5,520 nucleotides of DNA, from positions 1 through 5,520 of the forward strand of contig CAJXTM010000329.1 of assembly GCA_913061385.1 (NCBI GenBank). Reading direction: 5' to 3'. The notes below the pieces were generated by a model, which was not told the origin of the DNA, did not search any database, and worked only from the letters and a program-made list of their open reading frames with translations. Positions 1-5,479 of the stretch are shown here, in pieces (within the stretch, counting starts at the first letter, position 1; the number at the start of each line of letters is the position of its first letter). The translations under genes and the position numbers were made by a program. The DNA comes from an uncultured Rhodopirellula sp. GTDB taxonomy: Bacteria; Planctomycetota; Planctomycetia; Pirellulales; Pirellulaceae.

Positions 1-146
1 CCATTGGAGAGAGTGTGGCACGTGATGGGGGACGCGGTGGTTGTGGTATTCAGAATCGGCTCCACTCTCGGTGTGAATCAAAATCGCGTGTTATTCAATG
101 ATAGAAAATCAGGCAGCAGGTCAGCATTAAGTGTGGCGATTTCCGC
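1..146. other. Left edge downstream of miaB, no supported gene
   Basis: These bases follow the miaB stop codon. I see no GC-rich hairpin with a T-run that would serve as a miaB terminator. On the minus strand two frames stay open to the window edge. One could start at a GTG near 70 and would begin M-E-P-I-L-N-T-T-T-T; the other could start at a TTG near 82. Neither has a clear ribosome binding site, so the next gene may begin here, but the sequence does not establish it. Confidence 0.3.
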
Positions 147-1571
147 TCACGACAGTCCACCAATGGTGACTACATCAACGGTTTCCACTCGTCCGACCAG
201 TGTGTGGCTACTGCAATCGTCAACATGCACGTTCATGAACTGTCCAGCTTGGCGTCGATTGCCGTCAAAGACAACGATGCGGTCACAATGGGTGCGACCG
301 GTCATTTGAACAACGGCACCCTCCAAGGATTTTAAACCTTTCTTGCTGGGCCCTTCCACCAGAACATTGACGGTTTGTCCGATCAGCTTTTGGTTATCCT
401 CTTTTGCGACCGCATCCTGAACGGCAAGCAGTTCATTGTTGCGTCGGACCTTTACCTCTCTGGGAATATCGTCGGGCAGGCGGTCTGCCGCTTTTGTCCC
501 AGGCCGAACACTGTATTGAAAGATGAAACTGTTTTTGAATCGGCATCGTTCAACAAGCTTTATGGTTTTCTGAAAGTCTTCTTCTGTTTCGCCACTGAAG
601 CCCACGATGAAATCGCTGCTGATGGCTGCTTCGGGAAGAATTCGTTCGATCCTCTCAAACATCTCCATGTACTCAGCGATGGTGTATCCGCGTTTCATCC
701 GTTTGAGAACGACGTCTGAACCGCTCTGCGCAGGAACGTGAAGGTATGGCGAAACTTTGGGTAGGTCGCGTATTGTGCAAAGCAAACGTTCGGTCATGTC
801 CTTGGGATAGTTGGTCACAAATTTGATGCGTTCGAGCCCCTCGATGGGTTGCAGTTGCTCGAGCAAATTAGCCATGTCTGTGGTCGATCCGTCTTCGTTT
901 TTAAACTTGTAGCTGTTGACGGTTTGTCCCAGAAGCGTAATCTCGCGACAGCCTTGCTCTGCAAGAATCTGAGCTTCTGAAACAATTTGTTGAGGCGACC
1001 TGCCCTGCTCTGGGCCCCGCGTGTTTGGGACAACGCAGTAAGTACAGAACTTGTCACAGCCAATCTGGATTCGCAGATAGGCTTGAAAGGGTGTGGGACG
1101 CATGGAGGGGTCACGAAGTGGATCAAAGGTTTCGTGACTGCGAGCGATGACTGCTTGAGAGCCTTCGTTGCGTTTTAGTGAGACGGCCATCTGACGGCCC
1201 TCGCCTGCGCGAACCTTTTCAATCAAGTCTGGTACGCGATGCAATTGGCCAGGGCCAATTACCATGTCAACGTACGGAGCCCTCTTGAAAACGATCTCCT
1301 GATCTTTCTGTGCCATGCACCCCATGACACCAATGAGCTTGTTGGGTTGTTGTTCTTTTGTTTGGCGAATCTTTCCAAGTGCGCTGTAAATCTTTTCCTC
1401 TGCGTGCTCGCGCACACTACACGTGTTGTAAAGAATGCAGTCGGCTTCCTTGGGAGTGTCGACCACGGTGTAGCCGTGTCGCTTCAAGTCGGCGATGACC
1501 ATCTCGCTGTCCAAGACATTCATCTGGCATCCGACGGTCTTTATGTAAACGCGTTTGTTCATCTGTTCCAT
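147..1571 (-). CDS. miaB: tRNA-2-methylthio-N6-dimethylallyladenosine synthase MiaB
   Basis: This radical-SAM methylthiotransferase converts i6A to ms2i6A at position 37 of tRNAs that read UNN codons, a cytoplasmic modification supporting decoding. Counting from the ATG at 1571 it has 474 residues, the usual MiaB length. The N-terminal UPF0004 domain carries three cluster cysteines: C15 in VGCQMN, C51 in NTCSVRE and C85 in GCMAQ. The radical-SAM motif CxxxCxxC is C172, C176 and C179 (GCDKFCTYC), followed by VVPNTRGPE. A C-terminal TRAM domain for tRNA binding spans about 395-466, after the MiaB-like stretch RRNNELLAVQ. The motif set and E-H-A-E-E-K-I favour MiaB over RimO or MtaB. The start is uncertain: TTG at 1577, ATG at 1571 and ATG at 1562 are all in frame and none has a strong Shine-Dalgarno. 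The stop is TGA. The small membrane-protein gene lies about 70 bases upstream on the same strand. Confidence 0.96.
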   Translation of the reverse strand: MEQMNKRVYIKTVGCQMNVLDSEMVIADLKRHGYTVVDTPKEADCILYNTCSVREHAEEKIYSALGKIRQTKEQQPNKLIGVMGCMAQKDQEIVFKRAPYVDMVIGPGQLHRVPDLIEKVRAGEGRQMAVSLKRNEGSQAVIARSHETFDPLRDPSMRPTPFQAYLRIQIGCDKFCTYCVVPNTRGPEQGRSPQQIVSEAQILAEQGCREITLLGQTVNSYKFKNEDGSTTDMANLLEQLQPIEGLERIKFVTNYPKDMTERLLCTIRDLPKVSPYLHVPAQSGSDVVLKRMKRGYTIAEYMEMFERIERILPEAAISSDFIVGFSGETEEDFQKTIKLVERCRFKNSFIFQYSVRPGTKAADRLPDDIPREVKVRRNNELLAVQDAVAKEDNQKLIGQTVNVLVEGPSKKGLKSLEGAVVQMTGRTHCDRIVVFDGNRRQAGQFMNVHVDDCSSHTLVGRVETVDVVTIGGLS

Positions 1572-1644
1572 GTTCAAGCAATCTATGTTCTCGCTTGTCC
1601 AACTTTTCGCGGGACAAGCCTCAAGTGCGGCGGATCACGTCTCG

Positions 1645-1869
1645 TTAATCTGACGTATCTTCCTTTGAAGGCGGCGAATCGCCCACCATTGGGTTGTTTT
1701 GGTTGCCTGTCGTAGAGTTGTTCTTATCAACAAACTCACGCAGGCTGTCCGTGAGTTTTGTGCGACGTCGATTCATCAAGCTCAGCATCAGGAATACAGC
1801 GACCAACACACTGCTGAGCCAGAGCAACATGCTGGGGGAGAGAAACGATTGGCTTAAGTCTACAGACAT
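1645..1869 (-). CDS. Small single-pass membrane protein, unknown function
   Basis: This 74-residue frame runs from ATG at 1869 to TAA at 1645. Residues 12-32 form one hydrophobic helix (LLWLSSVLVAVFLMLSLM), followed at once by NRRRTK. The positive-inside rule therefore puts the C-terminal half in the cytoplasm. Residues 50-74 are polar and rich in N, S, P, D and E, and probably disordered. There is no signal-peptidase site and no catalytic motif. No strong Shine-Dalgarno precedes the ATG, which lowers certainty. The gene lies 73 bases upstream of miaB on the same strand, so the two could share a transcript. I do not recognise a family. The helix, basic patch and hydrophilic tail are coherent enough to prefer this frame over the overlapping plus-strand frame at 1694-1906. 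Confidence 0.65.
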   Translation of the reverse strand: MSVDLSQSFLSPSMLLWLSSVLVAVFLMLSLMNRRRTKLTDSLREFVDKNNSTTGNQNNPMVGDSPPSKEDTSD

Positions 1870-2127
1870 GATGACAGAATACCCACTGACAGGGCTATTC
1901 GGGTAGTCTTGTTCGCCGCTGTAGGGCCGGAGATCAGGAAACTAGGGTGTTTAGAGGGCATTGGTGGTTTCTTGTCATACCCGACCGGAGCGGAGTGGAC
2001 TCTGTTGCTCGCCAGTTATCGCCGATTTTACCTCCGAGTCGCTGCCCGTTCATGACTGGTTTCACGTCTGAGTCGACGTTCTCTTGTCGGTCTTGTTGCT
2101 CGATGCTTATCGGCTTTCAGGGGGCTT
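1870..2127. other. Intergenic gap between the DUF502 gene and the small membrane-protein gene
   Basis: These 258 bases presumably hold the end of the DUF502 transcript and the upstream region of the small membrane-protein gene. I find no hairpin followed by a T-run on the minus strand and no convincing promoter pair. A 39-codon minus-strand frame (2053 to 1934) is present but has no ribosome binding site and is not called. Confidence 0.35.
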
Positions 2128-3129
2128 TCAAGACTGTGGCTGTGAGGTGGGATCCGAAAAGTCTTCATTCACATTCGAGGGAACAATGGCCGTCGGTGCT
2201 CTGGTCTCAGATTTTTGGTCGGAGATCATCGTGTCGACTCGCTGTTGATTAGGAACAACCACGCCACAGCTGACCACAAACTGAATCGCTTCGTCCACGG
2301 TCAGGTTCAAATCAATTGCTTCACTTTTCTTCACGGTGACGGTGAATCCGGTCATAGGCATCGGGCTGGTGGGCATAAGGACACTCAGCATCTGCTCGCC
2401 CGTCGCCTCCGCAATCTCTCGCATGCTGTCTCCAGTGACGAAGCCAAGCGACCAAATTCCTTCTCTCGGGTACTGAATGGCAACAACGCGATTAAATTCG
2501 ATCTCTCGTTCGCTGAAAGCAAAGTCCGTCACTTGCTTGACGCTCCCGTAGACCTTGTTGACTACAGGAATACTCAAGATGGCGTGATCAAAGCCTTTGA
2601 CGAACCAACGCCCCATTCCGAGAGTGAACAGGCGGCCGAGGAAATAAAGAACGATTGTGAAGACACAAACGAAAATCGGAACAACTTGCCACCGCGGCAT
2701 GTACTTCAGTTGGACATAGCGATGCCAATAAGCATTCGCACTCACCGGTGGTGGTGAATAAGTCCCGAAGTAGTCGCTCTGGTCATCGACTAATTTCTTG
2801 ACGTAGTCTGGCAAGTAGCGACGACCTGTTGGGCCGAGCACGTACTCCGTGCCGTTGTAGAGGAATCCATTATTTTTACCGTTGCTGTTGGCGATTGCAC
2901 CCGTTGGCCGATTGCTGAATGTCTTGTCCGGAATGGTCCAGACGATGGCGTGTTGCACACCTGACTCAATTGGACGAAGCACATAGTTTTCGATCGTATT
3001 CCAAGCCCAAATCAAGACAACGATTGTTAGCAGTGGTGGCAGCACGATACCCAAGCCGCGCAGAACCGCACGCCGCGAGCCACCGCTCCGCGGTGGGGTG
3101 CTTTTCGCTTTTTTGCTATTCGATTCCAT
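2128..3129 (-). CDS. DUF502 family membrane protein (COV-like) with enlarged inter-helix loop
   Basis: This 333-residue protein runs from ATG at 3129 to TGA at 2128. It belongs to the DUF502 family, relatives of the plant LIKE-COV proteins; its biochemical role is unknown. The basic N-terminus (1-24) precedes membrane helix 1 at about 24-44 (VLPPLLTIVVLIWAW). A second helix lies at about 148-170 (VVPIFVCVFTIVLYFLG). The family core follows: GRWFVKGFDHAILSIPVVNKVYGSVKQV at 173-200, YPREGIWSLGFVTGD at 220-234, PTSPMPMTGF at 253-262 and a VDEAIQFVVSCGVV stretch at 278-291. Typical bacterial members have about 200 residues with closely spaced helices. Here about 100 residues separate them, and a polar tail (295-333) is added. 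Helix topology suggests the insert faces the periplasm. Only a weak GAAAG precedes the start. The gene sits alone, 241 bases from comF and 258 from the next gene. Confidence 0.9.
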   Translation of the reverse strand: MESNSKKAKSTPPRSGGSRRAVLRGLGIVLPPLLTIVVLIWAWNTIENYVLRPIESGVQHAIVWTIPDKTFSNRPTGAIANSNGKNNGFLYNGTEYVLGPTGRRYLPDYVKKLVDDQSDYFGTYSPPPVSANAYWHRYVQLKYMPRWQVVPIFVCVFTIVLYFLGRLFTLGMGRWFVKGFDHAILSIPVVNKVYGSVKQVTDFAFSEREIEFNRVVAIQYPREGIWSLGFVTGDSMREIAEATGEQMLSVLMPTSPMPMTGFTVTVKKSEAIDLNLTVDEAIQFVVSCGVVVPNQQRVDTMISDQKSETRAPTAIVPSNVNEDFSDPTSQPQS

Positions 3130-3370
3130 TGTGCTTTCGTTGTGCGGTGGGTCGCCGTCCTGATTCTGTCTTATTCCAGTAAGCTGATTACAGGTGGTCA
3201 GTCTTCATGATGTTTGACAATGCTAGGCATTGCAGGTTTGGATTCTATTAACCCGTGTGAATGTAGTTCGGGTGACAGGAATCTGAATGGAGCCGAGTTC
3301 AGGTTTGTTACATGGCCGGATTATCCTTGAAATTATCGGCCCTGTCAGGTCAACAAAGGACGGGAAATCG
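3130..3370. other. Intergenic gap between comF and the DUF502 gene
   Basis: This is 241 bases of non-coding sequence downstream of comF and upstream of the DUF502 gene. It contains one perfect short palindrome (listed separately) and a TTGTCA-like hexamer overlapping it on the minus strand. No well-spaced minus 10 element follows, so I do not call a promoter. No classic terminator is visible after comF. Confidence 0.35.
3218..3232. repeat. Short perfect palindrome, 6-base arms around TAG
   Basis: CAATGC-TAG-GCATTG is a perfect inverted repeat in the gap upstream of the DUF502 start, about 90 bases before its ATG. It has no T-run on either side, so it is not a standard intrinsic terminator. 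It could be an operator half-site pair or the base of a small RNA hairpin. A 15-base palindrome of this size can also occur by chance in a window this long. Confidence 0.3.
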
Positions 3371-4330
3371 TCAAAAGAACCGTACGGCTCGGGCAACTAC
3401 CGCTAAGCAGACACCCCCCGCACCAGATGCCAACAGCACACGAGACACTTCGTTTGCTGTTGCTCCGGTAGTCATTACGTCATCGACAACTAGAATACGT
3501 TTTCCAGCCACGCCCGTTGATCTACCCCAAGCATAGCTTTTTTTCAGCGAAAACGCACCGCTTACATTCCCAATCCGGGCTTGGTCGCCCAGCCAAGCTT
3601 GTTTGCAGATCCGCCTCGTGATTTTTAGCGGTTGGTGACACGCAACGCTAAGGGTTCTACCAACTTCCTCAGCGATAACCTGATTTCCATTCCCGCCTCG
3701 GCTGAATTGTCGGGTGAAATGCGATGGAACATAAGTAACGAGGTCAAATTTTGAAGAATTACCGAGAATTTCAATCACTCTCAAGCCCAAGCGACGACCT
3801 AATGTCGCGCTGAGGGCGGTCTGGTGCGCGTATTTGGCTGCCAGTACGACCTCTCGGGCACAGTCCTGATAGAGCCACAGCGATAAAATGGTCTCGAACT
3901 GAAAACTCTGGTTTCGACAATGGTTACATTTTTCGGGAGTTCTGTCCGTCGAACTGCCGGCTGCAGAGTGTGCAAGTGAGTTCGCTGGATTCAACTCGAA
4001 CGCAGATGTTGGGTCGGCCGGGAAGGGGTGGGAATCGGCCTTCTCTTCCGGTTTCAACACCATGACATCACTTTGTGTGTCTGAATTCTCAGGCCTGATG
4101 GAAGTTTCAGGTTGGGGTACACCGCAACGCCGGCATGCCGTCCGCGTTAGCTTCTCGCTTGCTGAGAGAGCCGTTGCGCAACTGCTGCAAAATTCAGTTG
4201 AGACGTCTTTTGCTGCTGGTGGCGATTGGTTGCAAAGCGGACAAGATGGCGGCCAGATCAGATCACTCGCGGCGGCTATTCCTGCCTTGGCTTGCAGTCG
4301 CAGTGCGGCTACATCGACTTTTTGCACCAT
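3371..4330 (-). CDS. ComF family phosphoribosyltransferase-like protein with split zinc fingers
   Basis: This 319-residue protein runs from ATG at 4330 to TGA at 3371. ComF and GntX proteins pair an N-terminal zinc-binding region with a type I phosphoribosyltransferase fold and are linked to DNA uptake or nucleotide use; the exact reaction is not settled. The PRPP-binding signature is clear: RILVVDDVMTTGATANEV at 278-295. The family motif PSHFTRQFSRGGNGNQVIAEEV lies at 202-223, resembling the PLHxxRxxxRGFNQ block. Four CxxC pairs precede it: C30/C33, C48/C51, C66/C69 and C135/C138. A polar insert of about 65 residues (70-134) separates the last two; most ComF proteins of about 220-250 residues lack it. 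A strong AGGAG stands six bases before the ATG. The gene is divergent from the sigma gene across a 900-base gap. No competence gene is adjacent, so a role in transformation is inference only. Confidence 0.92.
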   Translation of the reverse strand: MVQKVDVAALRLQAKAGIAAASDLIWPPSCPLCNQSPPAAKDVSTEFCSSCATALSASEKLTRTACRRCGVPQPETSIRPENSDTQSDVMVLKPEEKADSHPFPADPTSAFELNPANSLAHSAAGSSTDRTPEKCNHCRNQSFQFETILSLWLYQDCAREVVLAAKYAHQTALSATLGRRLGLRVIEILGNSSKFDLVTYVPSHFTRQFSRGGNGNQVIAEEVGRTLSVACHQPLKITRRICKQAWLGDQARIGNVSGAFSLKKSYAWGRSTGVAGKRILVVDDVMTTGATANEVSRVLLASGAGGVCLAVVARAVRFF

Positions 4331-4336
4331 TGAAAT

Positions 4337-4343
4337 CTCCTTA
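4337..4343 (-). promoter_or_regulatory. Strong Shine-Dalgarno of comF
   Basis: On the minus strand TAAGGAG lies six bases before the ATG at 4330. It is the best ribosome binding site among the minus-strand genes here and fixes the comF start. Confidence 0.8.
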
Positions 4344-4478
4344 GTTCAAGATTTTTTGGCTTTTGCAACGAACCTCGGTTTGCGGGATGCGTCTAATCAG
4401 GCGGCTAAGATGTCGCGCGTTGCCGCGGTTTCGCTGGCCTTAGCGACCTCTCTGGTATAACCTTGAGGTCGGAGGAAG

Positions 4479-4544
4479 ATGTCTGAATCTTTTGGTTCAG
4501 CATCGATTTCACTGTTTTTCTGTACTCCGCTCTCGCACCGTTGA
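4479..4544 (+). CDS. Possible 21-residue leader peptide with strong ribosome binding site
   Basis: The frame MSESFGSASISLFFCTPLSHR ends at TGA 4542-4544. GGAGG starts eight bases before the ATG. The next frame, at 4564, begins 19 bases after the stop and has its own GGAGG. Two closely spaced start sites of this quality are unusual for random sequence and could be a translated leader. The peptide is short and matches nothing I recognise, so this is a weak call. Confidence 0.2.
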   Translation: MSESFGSASISLFFCTPLSHR

Positions 4545-4563
4545 GGTGCCCTTGGAGGTTCCT

Positions 4564-4845
4564 ATGCGTTTCGAACAAGTCATTACCGCCGTAACACGTC
4601 CCGTGGTCGTCGCCACAGTCCGTGAGTTTAAGGTCGTTATGTCGTTCGTAAGCGACATGAGGCTCCATCTATGTCTGCAGCGGAGTTCTCTGGGAATGCC
4701 TGCATATGCTGGTGCGCTGTTCGTCTCGCCCGTGGGCGACGCAAACAGACATTACGCCAGATTCCCGGGCATTCAACGCGGCGGATTGTGTCCTCAGCCC
4801 ATTTGGGCAGACGCGACCTGTGTGGTGGGAACCAGAAACGCCTGA
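4564..4845 (+). CDS. Possible small protein of 93 residues, unrecognised
   Basis: The frame opens at ATG 4564, five bases after a GGAGG (4554-4558), and stops at TGA 4843. The first 34 residues (MRFEQVITAVTRPVVVATVR and onward) look protein-like and valine-rich. The second half, with scattered C, W, P and G, looks less so. It overlaps the extended hairpin at 4694-4774, which argues either against coding or for a dual role. A minus-strand frame of 87 residues (4668 to 4405) overlaps it and is about as plausible in composition, but has no ribosome binding site. I recognise no family. The call rests on the start site alone. Confidence 0.25.
   Translation: MRFEQVITAVTRPVVVATVREFKVVMSFVSDMRLHLCLQRSSLGMPAYAGALFVSPVGDANRHYARFPGIQRGGLCPQPIWADATCVVGTRNA
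4637..4660 (+). repeat. 10-pair hairpin with CGTA loop
   Basis: Bases 4637-4646 pair with 4651-4660 around a CGTA loop, with two G-U pairs when read as plus-strand RNA. Eight of the pairs surround an ATGTCG/CGACAT core. No T-run follows, so it is not a terminator. It pairs slightly better as plus-strand RNA, because the G-U pairs become A-C mismatches on the other strand. Confidence 0.4.
4694..4774. repeat. 81-base extended imperfect hairpin, candidate structured RNA
   Basis: Nested helices, from outside in: 4694-4702 with 4766-4774 (nine pairs, one G-U); 4709-4714 with 4755-4760 (six pairs, one G-U); 4717-4721 with 4744-4748 (five pairs); 4723-4724 with 4741-4742 (two pairs, one G-U); 4726-4730 with 4735-4739 (five pairs) closed by a CGTG loop. 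Internal loops or single mismatches separate them. About 27 pairs fold in one co-linear stack, more than expected by chance at one spot. It would also fold on the minus strand. Its function is unknown. Confidence 0.45.
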
Positions 4846-4866
4846 TTGGGCGGTCACCTGTTCCCA
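4826..4866. repeat. Hairpin with perfect 7-base arms
   Basis: TGGGAAC (4826-4832) pairs perfectly with GTTCCCA (4860-4866). The stem extends by two more pairs past a bulged C, and an inner CGCC/GGCG helix joins 4839-4842 to 4849-4852. No T-run follows. It is the second strongest element of the hairpin series in this gap. Confidence 0.4.
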
Positions 4867-5108
4867 GACTCGTTGTTGGTGCCTGTGGGTCAGTCGATGA
4901 AACAGGATCACAGTCATGGTGTCATTCAGCGACATCCAGACTTGATCCTTTGATCGGCTGAGATCCTGGTGTTCCCAATTTCGACGGCCTCTCTATTTGC
5001 TGGCATCCAACATCGATGTCTTGAATAGCGGTTGTCATCAGTTTGTTAGTTCAACTCAGTCGGTTGTCAAAGACTCCGACAAGGCTGGCGGCAAACTCCA
5101 ACAGACAG

Positions 5109-5132
5109 AAAAACCACGCATTTCGATGCGTG
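5109..5132 (-). terminator. Possible intrinsic terminator read on the minus strand
   Basis: A perfect seven-pair stem (CACGCAT with ATGCGTG, 5115-5121 with 5126-5132) closes a four-base loop. Read on the minus strand it is followed by G and then five T. It would stop transcripts running antisense out of the sigma gene towards comF. No minus-strand gene upstream needs it, so it may be an insulator against antisense transcription or a chance structure. On the plus strand it has a TTCG loop and no T-run, so there it would be only a leader hairpin. Confidence 0.35.
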
Positions 5133-5220
5133 CATTAGCCATGTCAAACGCTTCTACGCAAGGAGCGAAAATTCCGGGCTCAAGCTTTAGTGTGGCAACG
5201 CTTTGAAGTCAGCCGGTATC

Positions 5221-5225
5221 GGAGG
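5221..5225 (+). promoter_or_regulatory. Shine-Dalgarno of the sigma factor gene
   Basis: GGAGG lies nine bases before the ATG at 5235 and supports that start. A small hairpin (5177-5214) ends seven bases upstream of it and might modulate access. Confidence 0.7.
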
Positions 5226-5234
5226 AATCGAAAG

Positions 5235-5479
5235 ATGAAATTAGTAGAACAGAATTTACTCAAAACCCAGGCAAAAACTGTGTCCGAACTCGTGCTGGCC
5301 GCGCAGGCTGGTGACCGGGAGGCATTCGGTGAATTATTTGAACGATATCGACCGGCGATTGTTGCATTGGCAATGCGGCGGGTGCACAACGCTCACGAGG
5401 CGGAAGAGTTAACGCAGGATGTGTTTGTTCAAGCCATGCAAAAAATGGAACAACTTCGTGTACCGGAGGCGTTCGGTGG
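5235..5479 (+). CDS. ECF-type RNA polymerase sigma factor, 3' end missing
   Basis: The genuine part encodes 81 complete residues before adapter sequence begins. The protein directs RNA polymerase to a set of promoters. Residues 28-75 match sigma-70 region 2: REAFGELFERYRPAIVALAM (region 2.1), then the core-binding HEAEELTQDVFVQAMQKM at 54-71, typical of the DAEDLTQEVF motif. VPEAFGG at 76 onward is where region 2.3-2.4 normally starts (usually followed by W and L). The promoter minus 10 contacts and all of region 4 lie beyond the break. ATG 5235 is supported by a GGAGG. No anti-sigma gene is visible because the contig ends. The long upstream gap could be a regulated leader. The frame continues through the adapter without a stop, so automated annotation would add a false tail beginning near residue 82. 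Confidence 0.9.

Larger units (their letters stand above)
4344..5234. other. Long divergent intergenic region with many hairpins, no firm gene
   Basis: This is about 890 bases between the divergent comF and sigma genes. No frame gives a recognisable protein. On the plus strand a series of potential hairpins runs through it: 4637-4660, 4694-4774, 4790-4812, 4826-4866, 4879-4911, 4918-4936, 5040-5097, 5115-5132, 5149-5167 and 5177-5214. Several stems of five or six pairs would occur by chance; the 81-base structure at 4694-4774 and the perfect seven-pair stems stand out. I looked for RNase P RNA, tmRNA and SRP RNA consensus blocks and found none in a proper arrangement. The region may hold a structured RNA, a long 5' leader for the sigma gene, small proteins, or decayed sequence. 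Confidence 0.45.

Noticed and set aside
1239..1715. 158-residue plus-strand frame
   Set aside because: It lies almost wholly antisense to miaB, whose motifs are unambiguous. The cysteine- and leucine-rich translation is a shadow.
1934..2053. 39-residue minus-strand frame in the gap after the DUF502 gene
   Set aside because: It has no Shine-Dalgarno, no motif, and a length expected by chance.
2215..2757. 180-residue plus-strand frame
   Set aside because: It is antisense to the conserved core of the DUF502 gene and has no motif of its own.
4405..4668. 87-residue minus-strand frame upstream of comF
   Set aside because: Composition is plausible, but there is no ribosome binding site, no recognisable motif, and the plus strand has better start signals in the same place.
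4974..4993. ATTTCGACGG resembling the 5' end of tmRNA
   Set aside because: There is no preceding acceptor-stem G-run, no T-arm with a CCA-type end, and no tag reading frame in the expected arrangement.
5099..5119. Resemblance to the conserved ACAGA...AAACC block of RNase P RNA
   Set aside because: The GAGGAAAGUCCG block is absent at the right distance upstream and no P4 pairing or 3' conserved segment is present.
4997..5206. 69-residue plus-strand frame ending 28 bases before the sigma gene
   Set aside because: It starts at TTG without a ribosome binding site and has no motif. It overlaps hairpins at 5040-5097 and 5115-5132.
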